DNA of 64,000 bases. It comes from Polaromonas glacialis (GTDB lineage: Bacteria; Pseudomonadota; Gammaproteobacteria; Burkholderiales; Burkholderiaceae_C). The position numbers and the translations under genes are program-made. This document shows positions 1-10,059 of the stretch, piece by piece. Numbering within the stretch: position 1 is the stretch's first letter; the number at the start of each line of letters is the position of its first letter. Where the stretch lies: assembly GCF_000709345.1 (NCBI RefSeq), contig NZ_KL448323.1, positions 2,082,259 through 2,146,258 on the forward strand, read 5' to 3'. The notes beneath the pieces were generated by a model. The model was not told the origin of the DNA, did not search any database, and saw only the letters and a program-made list of their open reading frames with translations.

Positions 1-1
1 G

Positions 2-3000
2 CCCGACAACCTGCAGCTGGTTCCCGACCCCCTGCTTGCGCACCGCACGTCGCCCACCAACATCGGCCTGTACCTGCTGGCCGTCTGCTGCGCGCGCGAA
101 TTTGGCTGGATCAGTACCGACGAGGTCATCCGGCGCCTCCAGGCATCGCTGGACAGCATCGACAAGCTGGCCAAGCATAAGGGCCACCTGCTCAACTGGT
201 ACGACACGCGCACGCTCGAAGTCCTTCTGCCGGCCTATGTGTCGTCGGTCGACAGCGGCAACCTGGCCGGCCTGCTGCTGGCCGTGGGCCAGGCATGCCA
301 GCAACTGGCGCGGCAGGACGAGAAGGAAGGCACCGATGGCGGGCAGGCGCAGGCAGCGCTGCGCGCCCTGGCCGCACGCTGCGCCAGCCTGTACGAGGCG
401 ATGGATTTCAAGGGCCTGTACGACCCCAAGCGCCGCCTTTTCCACATCGGCCTGCGGGTTGACGACAACACGCTGGACAGCAGCTACTACGACCTGCTGG
501 CGTCCGAGTCGCGGCTGACCAGCTTTCTGGCGATTGCCAAGGGCGACGTGCCCAAGCGCCACTGGATCGCGCTGGGCCGGCCGTTCCTGTCAGTGGGCGG
601 CGCGCCCGGGCTGGCTTCCTGGTCGGGTTCGATGTTCGAATACCTGATGCCGTCGCTGCTGATGCGCGAGCCCGCGCAGGGCCTGCTGCAGACCATGGCC
701 CGATCGGCCATTGCCGCGCAGCGCGAGTTTGGCCGGCAGCAGCAGCTGCCCTGGGGAATTTCCGAATCGGCCTATTTCGCGCAGGACCATTCGCTGGCCT
801 ACCAGTACTCGCCCTTTGGCGTTCCGCGCCTGGCAATGCGGCGCACGCCGCTGACCGACCGCGTGGTGGCGCCTTACGCCACCGTGCTGGCCACGCTGTT
901 TGAGCCGGCAGCGTCGGCGGCCAACCTGCGGCGGCTCGAAGCGCTGGGCGGGCGCGGCGAACTGGGCATGTTAGAGGCGCTCGACTTCACCGCCTCGCGC
1001 CAGCCCGAAAGGCAGGCCTTCAGCGTCGTCCAGACCTTCATGGCGCACCACCAGGGCATGTCGCTGGTGGCGCTGTGCAATGTGCTGTGCCTTGATGCAC
1101 CCCGGCGCTGGTTCTGCGCCGAGCCCCAGGTGGCCGCGCATGAAGCCCTGCTGCATGAACGCACGCCGCGCCAGATCATTGAAAGCGCCAGCCCGCGCCA
1201 GCCGCCCCTGCTAGAGGTACACAGCAGCGCGCCGGTATTCCATTCGCGCGACGTCAACCCGTTGCAGCTTGGCTGGAAACCGACCCACCTGCTGTCCAAC
1301 GGGCGCTACAACGTGGCCCTGCGCGCCAGCGGCGCAGGCGTCAGCCGCTGGCAGGGCCGCAGCATCAGCCGCTGGCGCGACGACCTGCTGCGCGACAGCC
1401 AGGGTTGCTTTTTCTACCTGAACCTGGGCGGCAACGAAGGCACCGGGTCGCTGACCGCCGCGCCGGCGCCGCTGCCGGGCTGGCGCTACCAGGCGCGCTT
1501 CATGGCCGACCGGGTGCAGTTCGATGCGCAGGGCGAGAGCCTGAACACCAGCATCAGCGTGCTGGTCAGCCCAGAGGACGACACCGAACTGCGCACCGTG
1601 CAGCTGCACAACACCGGCCGGACCGAGCGCGTCGTTGAACTGGTGTCGTGCTTCGAGGCGGTGCTGGCGGACCCGCGCGCCGACGAAGCCCATCCGGCAT
1701 TTTCCAACCTGTTCGTGCAGACCCGCTGGGAACCGCAGTGGCGCGCCCTGCTGCTCAAGCGCATGCCGCGCCTGCATGGCGACCCGCCAATGGCGGTCGC
1801 GCATTTCCTGGCCGAGGCCGATGCCGACCTGCTGTCGGTCGATTGCATCGCCGACCGCCGGGTATTTGCCGGGCGCCACCAGCCGCAGCACCGGCCCGCG
1901 CTGGGGGACCAGCCCATGGACGCCGACAGCAACCCGATCAACGGCCTGGACCCGGTGGCCAGCCTGCGCCTGACCGTGCGGCTGGCGCCCGGCGCCGTGG
2001 CCCGCCTGACCTTTGCCACGGCGGCGGCGCAGACGGAAGACGAACTGATCGCGCGCATCGACAAGTACCTGCAGCCCATGCACATCGTGCGCGCCACCCA
2101 GATGGCGGCCACGCTGGCGCAGGTCCGGCTGCGCGACCTGACATTGACACCCGAGGAACACCTGGCGGTGCAGGACCTGACCACCGCCCTGATGTACAGC
2201 ACGCCCCGGCTGAATGCCGTGGCCGGCCCGCTGGACCAGCGCCAGCTGTGGCGCTTCGGCATTTCCGGCGACAAGCCCATCGTGCTGGTGCGCATCCAAG
2301 GCGCCAGCGGGCTGCCGCTGGTCCATGCCCTGCTGCGCGCCCAGCCGTGGTGGACTTTCGGCGGCCTGGCGGTGGACCTGGTGGTGCTCAACAGCGAGCC
2401 CAATTCCTACCTCATGCCGCTGCAGCGCGACATCCTGGCGCTGCGCGACCGGCTGATGCAGCACGTGCGCAACAGCTTTGCCAAGGGCGCCGAGCTGTCA
2501 TCGAGCTTTCACCTGCTGCGCGACCCCGAAACCTCCGCCGCCGAAAAAGCCGCATTGGCCGGGCTGGCGCGGGTGGTTCTGACGGCGGACGGCCGGGGGC
2601 TGGAAATGCAGGTGTCTGCCTTGCGCGCCGGCGTTTGGCCCGCCCAGCAGGCCAGCCTGGCCGGCGGAACGCTGCTTTCAAGCCGGCCCGCGACCACTCA
2701 GCCCGAAGGCATGCCGGCCATCGCAGAAGCCGTGCAAGGGGCCGGCCAGTTCGACCCGGCCAGCGGCGAGTTCTGGTTTGACCTGCAGGGCGGCCAGTAT
2801 CTGCCGCGTCCGTGGGTCAATGTCATCGCCAATCCGGACTTTGGCTTTCAGGTGTCGGAAACCGGCAGCGGCATGAGCTGGGCCGGCAACAGCCGCATGC
2901 ACCAGCTCACGCCGTGGTCGAACGATCCGGTGGGCGACCCGGCGTTCGAGCACTGGCTGCTGCAGGACATCGACAGCGACCAGGTTTTCCCGCTGGCGCC

Positions 3001-5131
3001 CTCGGTGCTGGCAGCCAGCGACAGCCGCTGGCGCGTGCGCCACGGCCAGGGCTATTCGGTGTTCCAGGGAATGCAGGACGGACTGCAGGTGGAAACCACC
3101 TTTTTCGCCGACATGCAGGCCGCCGCAAAGGTTGTCCAGGTCAAGGTGCGGCTGGACGGCGGCAAGCGCCGGCGTCTGCGCGCAGTCGCCATAGTCGAAT
3201 GGCAGATGGGCGACGCACGCGGCCGGCGGCGCACGCTGGAGACTTGGAAGCCTGCGGAACAGGCGGCGCTGATGGCCCGGCAGCAGGAAACCCGCGACGG
3301 CTATGGCGGCAGCACGGTGTTCCTGGCCCTGGCGGGCGCATCAAGGCGCCTGCAATGGACCTGCGACCGGGGCGAATTTTTTGACACGCTCGGCCGGCTG
3401 TTCCTGCCCGCCGCACTGGCCGGCCGCAGCGGCACCGGTTGCGACCCCTGCGCCTGCCTGTCCAGCGAATTTTCGCTGGCCGGCAATGAAGAACTGGCCT
3501 TCAGCTTCATCCTCGGCCATGCCGCCGATGCCGCCGAAGCCGAGCAGATGGCCGCCGGGTGGACGCAGCAGGCCTGCACCGACGCCCTGGCCGGCGTCAA
3601 GGCCGCCTGGTCCGGCCTGCTCGGAAAGGTGCAGGTCCGCACGGTAGATGCCCGTTTCGATGCCCTCATCAACCACTGGCTGCTCTACCAGACGGTGGTC
3701 TGCCGCCTGTGGTCCAAGGCCGGCTTCTACCAGGCGGGCGGCGCATCGGGCTTTCGCGACCAGCTGCAGGACTCGATGGCACTGGCGCTGGCCGACCCGG
3801 CGCGGCTGCGCGGGCAAATTTTGCTCAGCGCTTCGCGCCAGTTTCCCGAAGGCGATGTGCAGCACTGGTGGCACGCGCCCGGCGGCGAAGGCGTTCGCAC
3901 CCATTTTTCGGACGACCTGCTGTGGCTGCCCTATGCCTGCAGCCACTACCTTCAGGTCACGGGCGACGCCAGCGTGCTTGACGAGATCGTGGCGTTCATC
4001 GACGGACCGCCCATTCCCGAAGGCACGGAAGACGCCTATTACGCACCCCAGACCAGCGAGCAGTCGGCCAGCGTCTACGAGCACTGCGCCCGCACCATCG
4101 ACCGCAGCCTGGCGCTGGGCGCGCATGGCCTGCCGCTGATGGGCACCGGCGACTGGAACGACGGCATGAACCGCGTCGGCCACGAGGGGCGCGGCGAGTC
4201 GGTCTGGCTGGGCTGGTTTCTGTGCAGCGTGGTCGAGGGCTTCGCGCCGGTGGCCGTCGGGCGCGGCGACAATGCCCGCGCCCGGCGCTGGCAGGATGCG
4301 CGCACCGGCTGGATCGCCGCATTGCACGACGCCGGCTGGGACGGCGCCTGGTTCCGCCGCGCCTTTTTCGACAACGGCGCGCCGCTCGGTTCGGACGCCA
4401 ATGCCGAATGCCGCATCGACCTGATCGCGCAGGCCTGGTCGGTGCTGTCCGGCGCCTCGACCCCGGCCTTCACCCGCTCGGCCATGCTGGCGCTGAACAA
4501 CCAGTTGATCGATGAAAAAGCCGGCCTGCTGCGCCTGCTCGACCCCCCATTGCGGGACTCGGCCAACAACCCCGGCTACATCCAGGCTTATCCACCCGGC
4601 GTGCGCGAGAACGGCGGGCAGTATTCGCATGCCGGCGTCTGGGCGCTGATGGCGCAGGCGCTGAGCGGCGATGCCGAAGGCGCCTGGCGCAGCTTCGAAG
4701 ACCTGAGCCCGGCGCACCGCAGCGCGCATCCCGTGCGCGGCCCGGCCTATGAGCTGGAGCCCTATGTGATGGCCGGCGACGTGTACAGCGCCGAACCCTA
4801 TGTGGGCCGGGGCGGCTGGAGCTGGTACACCGGCTCGGCCGCCTGGCTGTACCGGGCGGGGCTTGAAACGCTGCTCGGCCTGGCGGTGCAGCCGGGCCGC
4901 CTGTCGCTGTCGCCGCGCCTGCCCGCGCACTGGCCGGCGGTCGAGCTGCGCCTGCAGCTCCAGGGCCATGACATCACCGTACATTGGCTGCGCGAACCGG
5001 CTGGCGCGGCGCCAGTGTCCGACAGGCAACTGGCCTGGGGCGAATGGACGCGGCTGGACACGCTGCCCGCCAAGGCCGTGTTGCTGGTGCGCGGCAGCGC
5101 AGCGCCAGTGTTGCCTGAGTGCTATCAATAA
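2..5131 (+). CDS. ndvB: Cyclic beta-1,2-glucan synthase, C-terminal part (5' truncated by window)
   Basis: The frame is open from base 2 and gives 1709 residues; the start lies outside the window. The full-length family is around 2800 residues, so the inner-membrane glycosyltransferase half is missing here. Visible are a glycoamylase-like region (HRTSPTNIGLYLL near residue 15, SSVDSGNLAG near 80, SWSGSMFEYL near 210) and then a GH94 phosphorylase-type module with GTGDWNDGM near residue 1380, which holds the expected catalytic Asp, followed by RENGGQYSHAG. In the family this module sets glucan chain length during synthesis of periplasmic cyclic glucans from UDP-glucose. The last residues (ECYQ) and the stop codon fall inside a dispersed repeat. 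The family assignment is firm; the exact glucan linkage made is inferred. Confidence 0.93.
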   Translation, partial: PDNLQLVPDPLLAHRTSPTNIGLYLLAVCCAREFGWISTDEVIRRLQASLDSIDKLAKHKGHLLNWYDTRTLEVLLPAYVSSVDSGNLAGLLLAVGQACQQLARQDEKEGTDGGQAQAALRALAARCASLYEAMDFKGLYDPKRRLFHIGLRVDDNTLDSSYYDLLASESRLTSFLAIAKGDVPKRHWIALGRPFLSVGGAPGLASWSGSMFEYLMPSLLMREPAQGLLQTMARSAIAAQREFGRQQQLPWGISESAYFAQDHSLAYQYSPFGVPRLAMRRTPLTDRVVAPYATVLATLFEPAASAANLRRLEALGGRGELGMLEALDFTASRQPERQAFSVVQTFMAHHQGMSLVALCNVLCLDAPRRWFCAEPQVAAHEALLHERTPRQIIESASPRQPPLLEVHSSAPVFHSRDVNPLQLGWKPTHLLSNGRYNVALRASGAGVSRWQGRSISRWRDDLLRDSQGCFFYLNLGGNEGTGSLTAAPAPLPGWRYQARFMADRVQFDAQGESLNTSISVLVSPEDDTELRTVQLHNTGRTERVVELVSCFEAVLADPRADEAHPAFSNLFVQTRWEPQWRALLLKRMPRLHGDPPMAVAHFLAEADADLLSVDCIADRRVFAGRHQPQHRPALGDQPMDADSNPINGLDPVASLRLTVRLAPGAVARLTFATAAAQTEDELIARIDKYLQPMHIVRATQMAATLAQVRLRDLTLTPEEHLAVQDLTTALMYSTPRLNAVAGPLDQRQLWRFGISGDKPIVLVRIQGASGLPLVHALLRAQPWWTFGGLAVDLVVLNSEPNSYLMPLQRDILALRDRLMQHVRNSFAKGAELSSSFHLLRDPETSAAEKAALAGLARVVLTADGRGLEMQVSALRAGVWPAQQASLAGGTLLSSRPATTQPEGMPAIAEAVQGAGQFDPASGEFWFDLQGGQYLPRPWVNVIANPDFGFQVSETGSGMSWAGNSRMHQLTPWSNDPVGDPAFEHWLLQDIDSDQVFPLAPSVLAASDSRWRVRHGQGYSVFQGMQDGLQVETTFFADMQAAAKVVQVKVRLDGGKRRRLRAVAIVEWQMGDARGRRRTLETWKPAEQAALMARQQETRDGYGGSTVFLALAGASRRLQWTCDRGEFFDTLGRLFLPAALAGRSGTGCDPCACLSSEFSLAGNEELAFSFILGHAADAAEAEQMAAGWTQQACTDALAGVKAAWSGLLGKVQVRTVDARFDALINHWLLYQTVVCRLWSKAGFYQAGGASGFRDQLQDSMALALADPARLRGQILLSASRQFPEGDVQHWWHAPGGEGVRTHFSDDLLWLPYACSHYLQVTGDASVLDEIVAFIDGPPIPEGTEDAYYAPQTSEQSASVYEHCARTIDRSLALGAHGLPLMGTGDWNDGMNRVGHEGRGESVWLGWFLCSVVEGFAPVAVGRGDNARARRWQDARTGWIAALHDAGWDGAWFRRAFFDNGAPLGSDANAECRIDLIAQAWSVLSGASTPAFTRSAMLALNNQLIDEKAGLLRLLDPPLRDSANNPGYIQAYPPGVRENGGQYSHAGVWALMAQALSGDAEGAWRSFEDLSPAHRSAHPVRGPAYELEPYVMAGDVYSAEPYVGRGGWSWYTGSAAWLYRAGLETLLGLAVQPGRLSLSPRLPAHWPAVELRLQLQGHDITVHWLREPAGAAPVSDRQLAWGEWTRLDTLPAKAVLLVRGSAAPVLPECYQ

Positions 5132-5170
5132 AATAGCTGGTTATGCCCGTGCAGTTTGCGCGAAAGGCAT
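5121..5170 (+). repeat. Dispersed GCTATT/AATAGC repeat at ndvB 3' end
   Basis: Starts with the palindrome GCTATCAATAAAATAGC and continues with a degenerate TGCCCGTGCAGTTTGCGCG segment. It overlaps the last codons and stop (5129-5131) of the glucan synthase gene. Other copies are at 11438, 25861, 27661, 35400, 37610, 42841, 47441 and 53046. Confidence 0.7.
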
Positions 5171-5190
5171 ATCCGATGATGAAATAAGTT

Positions 5191-6366
5191 TCAGGACCCC
5201 AGGAATTCACCAATGGGCTTGAGGTCTTCGACCCGGTCGCACACCGACTTGACGATCATCAGGATCGGGATGCCGAGCAGCAGGCCCCACACCCCCCAGA
5301 GCCAACCCCAGGCCAGCAGGCCCATGAACACGGCGACCGGGCTGAGCCGGCTGGCGCGGCTGGTCAGCCAGGGCGTGAGCAGATTGCCCACCAGCGTGTG
5401 GATCACGATCGAAGCCCCGCCCACGGCCATCGCCATGTTGATCGAGCCGAACTGCAGGAACGCGACCAGTGCCGAGGCGGCCGCAGTGACCAGCGAGCCG
5501 ATGTAGGGCACGAGGTTGAGCACGCAGGCGACCACGCCCCAGACGGCGGCATTGTCCAGCCCGAGGAACATCAGCGCCCCTGCGGTCAGCACGCCGACCA
5601 GCAGGCTGGTCAGCAACTGCACCTGCAGGTAGCGCTGGATCTGCCCGGCAATCTCGTGCAGCGCCTGCAGCGTGATTTTTTTCTTGCTCAGGCTCGGACC
5701 GGCCAGCTTGACCAGCTTGCGCCGGAAGGTATCGCCCGAGAGCATCAGGAAATAGGTCAGGAACACCACCACCGCGATTTGTCCGATCAGCGCCAGCAGG
5801 CCGATGGAGCCGGTCCACAGGTAGTCCTTGATGTTGAAGCGCGGCGCCTCGATCACCACCCGGGTCGCGCCCCGGATGGGTCCGGTGACGGCGGCGCTTT
5901 CGCGGGTCGCCTGCTCGATCTGGGCGGCCGCCTTTTGCACCGTTTCCAGCGCGCTGTCCGATTTTCCGCTGCTCGGCTTGAGCGCCTGTCCCAGCTTTTG
6001 CGCCGCCGCCGGCAAGGCCTCGATCAGCTGCGCCGCTTCAAGCCGCAGCAGGTAGGCGCCGGAGCCTATCCCGCCCAGGATGGCCAGCAGCAGCACGGCC
6101 GAACTGAGCCAGCGCGGCACGCGCCGGTTCTCCAGCCAGTTGACGAGCGGTGAAAAGGCATAGCTGAACAGCACGCTGAGCATGATCGGAATCAGCACGA
6201 CCCGCGCCCACTGCAGCACGAACAGGCTGGCCAGGATGGCCAGAACCACCAGCGACACGTTGCGCACATCCACCGGCATGTGCAACAAAAACCGTTCCGG
6301 CTCGGGAAAGACCGTGACATCGGTTTCGGCGACGACCGGCTCGTCCGCCCTGGTTTCTTCGGCCAT
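5191..6366 (-). CDS. AI-2E family transporter (PerM/YdiK-like membrane protein)
   Basis: 391 residues with the usual architecture: a short acidic cytoplasmic N-terminus, two hydrophobic segments from about residue 33 (VRNVSLVVLAILASLFVLQ), a soluble central region about residues 95-180, then several membrane segments ending near residue 375. The conserved C-terminal half includes LNLVPYIGS and GNLLTPWL-type motifs. The family is named after an autoinducer-2 exporter, but many members act as ion antiporters or permeases of unknown substrate, so no substrate is claimed. A GAGGATG stretch lies upstream of the ATG. It converges on the glucan synthase gene and is transcribed in the same direction as the LytTR regulator, from which it is 204 bp distant. 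Confidence 0.88.
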   Translation of the reverse strand: MAEETRADEPVVAETDVTVFPEPERFLLHMPVDVRNVSLVVLAILASLFVLQWARVVLIPIMLSVLFSYAFSPLVNWLENRRVPRWLSSAVLLLAILGGIGSGAYLLRLEAAQLIEALPAAAQKLGQALKPSSGKSDSALETVQKAAAQIEQATRESAAVTGPIRGATRVVIEAPRFNIKDYLWTGSIGLLALIGQIAVVVFLTYFLMLSGDTFRRKLVKLAGPSLSKKKITLQALHEIAGQIQRYLQVQLLTSLLVGVLTAGALMFLGLDNAAVWGVVACVLNLVPYIGSLVTAAASALVAFLQFGSINMAMAVGGASIVIHTLVGNLLTPWLTSRASRLSPVAVFMGLLAWGWLWGVWGLLLGIPILMIVKSVCDRVEDLKPIGEFLGS

Positions 6367-6570
6367 TTGTCATCCTCGTGAGGGTTGGGTGGTGGTGGTG
6401 CCCGGCATTCTGTCAGCTACGGCGGGCGGTTTGAGGTATTGCACCCGAAAAACCGGCCAAGTGCCATAGGACGCCTCCCCGGAAACTCGACATTGGCGGG
6501 AGGGACCGGTTGCAAACGCCCGGCTCGGCCAGGGAAGGCATCATTCTTCGGCCTTGAGACACAGGCGAAA

Positions 6571-7314
6571 TCAGCTGGCAATGGCGTCCCGGACCGCGCC
6601 CAGTTGCCGGCGCGACACCGCCAGCAACTCCTCCAGGCCATTGAGCCGCACGGCCCAGCCCTCGCCTTCCTCGGGATCGAAATGCTTTTCCAGCGCGCGC
6701 ACCGCGCCCCTGGCAATCAGCGCGTTGCGGTGAATCCGCATGAACCGGCTGCCAAAACGCTCCTCCAGTTCGCTGAGCGAGCCGTCCAGGATGTAGCTGC
6801 GCCCGGCGGTGCGCACGGTGATGTACTTCAGTTCAGCCTTGAAAAACAACACCTCGCCAATCGGCACCCGCTCGGTGCGGCCACGGTCCTGGATCAGCAG
6901 TGTTTCCTGAACTTTTTCGGGCTCTTGCGCAATACTGGCTTGCATAGTGCGCTCTACTTTTTGTAGCGCCTGGCGCAAGCGCTCCAGCCGCACCGGCTTG
7001 GTCAGGTAGTCCACCGCGTCCAGCTCAAAGGCCTGCACCGCATGGCCGGCATGCGCGGTGACAAACACCACGGCCGGCGGCCGGGGCAGGCGCGCGATCA
7101 GCCCGGCCAGCGCCAGCCCGTCGGCGCCGGGCATGTGAATGTCGAGCAGCACCGCATCGAACGACTGGTGCTGCAGCGCGCGCATCGCCTGCACCGCGTC
7201 GCCGGCTTCGGCGGCCACCACCGACGCCGGCTCGGTGCAGTCGCCGAGCAAGGCGCGCAGGCGCGACCTGGCCAGGGCTTCGTCGTCCACCAACAATATC
7301 TTCAGTGCGCTCAT
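6571..7314 (-). CDS. LytTR-family response regulator (AlgR/LytR type)
   Basis: 247 residues. An N-terminal receiver domain carries the acidic pocket (LLVDDEA, residues 8-14), phosphoacceptor Asp58 in LLDIHMPG and Lys in LTKPVRL. After a linker, a LytTR DNA-binding domain spans roughly residues 140-245 (FFKAELKYITVRT, RIHRNALIA). The start ATG overlaps the TGA of the upstream kinase by 4 bp, so the two are translationally coupled. This pair divergent from argH recalls the argH-algZ-algR arrangement of pseudomonads and many betaproteobacteria, where the regulator controls surface and virulence traits. The target genes here are unknown. Confidence 0.93.
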   Translation of the reverse strand: MSALKILLVDDEALARSRLRALLGDCTEPASVVAAEAGDAVQAMRALQHQSFDAVLLDIHMPGADGLALAGLIARLPRPPAVVFVTAHAGHAVQAFELDAVDYLTKPVRLERLRQALQKVERTMQASIAQEPEKVQETLLIQDRGRTERVPIGEVLFFKAELKYITVRTAGRSYILDGSLSELEERFGSRFMRIHRNALIARGAVRALEKHFDPEEGEGWAVRLNGLEELLAVSRRQLGAVRDAIAS

Positions 7315-8399
7315 AGGGGAATCTCCAGCCTGACCTGAAACAGGCCGTCCTTGCAGGTCGTCTTGAACTGTGACTGCACATCATGCAGCAGGAACAGGCG
7401 CTCGCGCACATTGCTCAGCGCCAGCCCGTGGCCCGCCTGGCCGCTTCCGGCAGGCGCCGAATTGGTCACCTTGATGACCACCGCGCCGCCGCGCCGGGCG
7501 GTCGAAATCCGGATGGCCGCGCCGCTGGCGCTGGGCTCCACGCCATGGCGCACGGCATTTTCCACCAGCGGCTGCAGCAGCAGCGGCGGAAGCCGGGCCG
7601 CGTCGGCGGTGCTGTCCAGGCTCCACTGCACCCGCAGCCTGTCGCCAAAGCGGATCTGCTCGATCTCCAGGTAACGCTGCGCCAGCACGATTTCCTGCCC
7701 CAGCGTGACCGACTCGGCCGGATCGGCCAGCGCGCTGCGAAACAGCTCGCTCAGGTCTTCCAGCACCGCCTCGGCCTTCGCCGGCTCGGCGCGCACCAGC
7801 GCAATCGCGCTATTGAGCGTGTTGAACAAAAAATGCGGCCGGATGCGCGACTGCAGCTCGGCCAGCCGGGCAGCCGTGGCCGCAGGCGTCCTGGCCTTGG
7901 CGCGCCAGAACAGGCCGGCCAGCACCAGGCTAGAGAGCAGCACGCCGGCTGCCCCGCTGGCCCACCACGGCGGCGCCGGCAGCATGCCCATCAAAGCCAG
8001 CAGGCCGCAGGCATAAACCCCTGCAGCAGCGCCCAGGACGGTGCCGGCGAGCCACTGCCCCGGAACTTTCAGCCGGTTCAGCCGGGCCTTGAAGGCGCAC
8101 ACCGCAATCAGCCAGGCCAGCGTGGCAGGCAGCACGCCGCCGGTCAGCAGCGAAAACTGCAGCAGCCAGTCGAGCGGGGTAGAGGTGCCGAACATCGCAC
8201 CCACGCCGGCGACCGCCTGCACCAGCAGGACGACCCGCAGCACGACGCCCACATGACAGGCGTCGAACAGGCTGGCGCGCGGCGCGAAAGGCGAGGAAAC
8301 CACCAGCGCATCGGACGGCGTCAAGCCGCCATGCAGGGTGGAATCATCGAAGTTTTGTGAGGCAGTGCTGGGCTTCATCAAGAAAGCAAGGGTTGTCAT
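7311..8399 (-). CDS. LytS/AlgZ-type sensor histidine kinase
   Basis: 362 residues. Four or more hydrophobic segments lie between about residues 45 and 165. They are followed by the His_kinase domain with RPHFLFNTLNSA (phosphoacceptor His near residue 190) and a C-terminal HATPase domain (LLQPLVENAVRHG and GLALSNVRERL). The family lacks a classical dimerisation H-box and signals to LytTR regulators, here the overlapping downstream gene. The start used gives MTTLAFLMKPS; an alternative ATG lies seven codons later at MKPS. It is divergent from argH with 178 bp between the two starts, and that interval must hold both promoters. Confidence 0.92.
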   Translation of the reverse strand: MTTLAFLMKPSTASQNFDDSTLHGGLTPSDALVVSSPFAPRASLFDACHVGVVLRVVLLVQAVAGVGAMFGTSTPLDWLLQFSLLTGGVLPATLAWLIAVCAFKARLNRLKVPGQWLAGTVLGAAAGVYACGLLALMGMLPAPPWWASGAAGVLLSSLVLAGLFWRAKARTPAATAARLAELQSRIRPHFLFNTLNSAIALVRAEPAKAEAVLEDLSELFRSALADPAESVTLGQEIVLAQRYLEIEQIRFGDRLRVQWSLDSTADAARLPPLLLQPLVENAVRHGVEPSASGAAIRISTARRGGAVVIKVTNSAPAGSGQAGHGLALSNVRERLFLLHDVQSQFKTTCKDGLFQVRLEIPL

Positions 8400-8577
8400 T
8401 GTTCGGTCAGGCGGTGATTTTCAGGCAGGCAGGCGCGCAGATAAAATTGCCAGGATGAGTATTGCACCGGTCAAGCCTTTCAGGCCCTCGCGCTGAAGAC
8501 TATTTCAGCCGCCGGCCCAGCCCCCACCCAGCGCTCGCGCCCACCCGCACCGCGCCTGCCCCACAAGAAAGCCCGCC

Positions 8578-9987
8578 ATGAATCAATTCGACAAGAAATC
8601 CCAAGCCTGGTCCGCCCTGTTTTCCGAACCCATGAGCGACCTGGTCAAGCGCTACACCTCCAGCGTGTTCTTCGACAAGCGCCTGTGGCAGGCCGACATC
8701 GCCGGCTCGCTGGCGCATGCCGACATGCTGGCCGCCCAGGGCATCATCGCCCCGGCCGACCATGACGCCATCCAGTACGGCATGGCGCAGATCACGCGCG
8801 AGATCGAAGCCGGCGAATTTGAATGGAAGCTCGACCTCGAAGACGTTCACCTGAACATCGAGGCGCGCCTGACGCAGCTGGTGGGCGACCCCGGCAAGCG
8901 CCTGCACACCGGCCGCTCGCGCAACGACCAGGTCGCCACCGACGTGCGCCTGTGGCTGCGCGGCGAGATCGATTTGATCGGCGGCCTGCTGCTTGATCTG
9001 CAAAAAGCGCTGGTCGAGATTGCCGATAAAAACGTCGAAGCGATTTTGCCCGGCTTCACGCACCTGCAGGTCGCCCAGCCGGTCAGCTTTGGCCACCACA
9101 TGCTGGCCTATGTCGAGATGTTCAGCCGCGACGCCGAGCGCATGGGCGAAGTGCGCCGCCGCGTCAACCGCCTGCCGCTGGGCGCCGCCGCGCTGGCCGG
9201 CACCAGCTACCCGCTGGACCGCGAGCGGGTCGCCACCACGCTGGGAATGGTCGATGACAACGGCCAGCCGCAGGTCTGCCAGAACAGCCTGGACGCGGTG
9301 AGCGACCGCGACTTCGCGATTGAATTTACGGCAGCGGCCTCGCTGGCGATGATTCACATCAGCCGCTTCAGCGAAGAGCTGATTCTGTGGATGAGCCAGA
9401 ACTTCAGCTTCATCCACATTGCCGACCGCTTCACCACCGGCAGTTCCATCATGCCGCAGAAGAAAAACCCCGACGTGCCCGAACTCGCGCGTGGCAAGAC
9501 CGGCCGCGTCGTCGGCCACCTGATGGGCCTGATCACCCTGATGAAAGGCCAACCGCTGGCCTACAACAAGGACAACCAGGAAGACAAGGAGCCACTGTTC
9601 GACACCGTGGACACGCTCAAGGACACGCTGCGGATTTTTGCCGAAATGGTCGGCGGCATCACCGTCAAGCCCGAGGCGATGGAGCGCGCCGCCCTGCGTG
9701 GCTATGCCACGGCGACCGACCTGGCCGATTACTTGACGAAAAAAGGCCTGCCTTTCCGCGACGCGCACGAAACCGTCGCCCACGCGGTCAAGGCCGCGAC
9801 GACGCACCAGGTCGATTTGTCGGAACTGCCGCTGGCCGTGCTGCAGGAGTTCAACCCGTCGATTGAAAAGGACGTGTATGACGTGCTGAGCCTTCGCGGC
9901 TCGCTCAATGCGCGCAACATCCTGGGCGGGACGGCGCCGGCGCAGGTGCGGGCGCAGATTGCACGGCACCGGGCGCGGCTGGGGTGA
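8578..9987 (+). CDS. argH: Argininosuccinate lyase
   Basis: 469 residues, the normal length. It cleaves argininosuccinate to arginine and fumarate, the last step of arginine synthesis, in the cytosol. Diagnostic motifs are [13 protein letters not shown] near residue 108, [13 protein letters not shown] near residue 287 (flexible loop with the catalytic Ser) and a C-terminal RNILGGT. The start [11 protein letters not shown] follows an AAGAAAG stretch about 7 bases upstream. brnTA begins about 70 bp downstream with no obvious terminator between, so read-through is possible. Confidence 0.97.
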   Translation: MNQFDKKSQAWSALFSEPMSDLVKRYTSSVFFDKRLWQADIAGSLAHADMLAAQGIIAPADHDAIQYGMAQITREIEAGEFEWKLDLEDVHLNIEARLTQLVGDPGKRLHTGRSRNDQVATDVRLWLRGEIDLIGGLLLDLQKALVEIADKNVEAILPGFTHLQVAQPVSFGHHMLAYVEMFSRDAERMGEVRRRVNRLPLGAAALAGTSYPLDRERVATTLGMVDDNGQPQVCQNSLDAVSDRDFAIEFTAAASLAMIHISRFSEELILWMSQNFSFIHIADRFTTGSSIMPQKKNPDVPELARGKTGRVVGHLMGLITLMKGQPLAYNKDNQEDKEPLFDTVDTLKDTLRIFAEMVGGITVKPEAMERAALRGYATATDLADYLTKKGLPFRDAHETVAHAVKAATTHQVDLSELPLAVLQEFNPSIEKDVYDVLSLRGSLNARNILGGTAPAQVRAQIARHRARLG

Positions 9988-10010
9988 TTGAACGGTATTC
10001 TTGAAATAGC

Positions 10011-10052
10011 GTAGTTACGAATAATTTTCGTATTTCAAATATTCGTAACTAC
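10011..10052. promoter_or_regulatory. Inverted-repeat operator of brnTA
   Basis: Perfect 13-bp arms GTAGTTACGAATA (10011-10023) and TATTCGTAACTAC (10040-10052) are separated by 16 bp. A nested TACGAA/TTCGTA pair lies at 10016-10021 and 10027-10032. The element ends 7 bp before the brnT ATG. BrnA-type antitoxins are known to repress their own operon at an inverted repeat, so this is the expected binding site; binding itself is inferred. Confidence 0.75.
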
Positions 10053-10059
10053 AAAAATC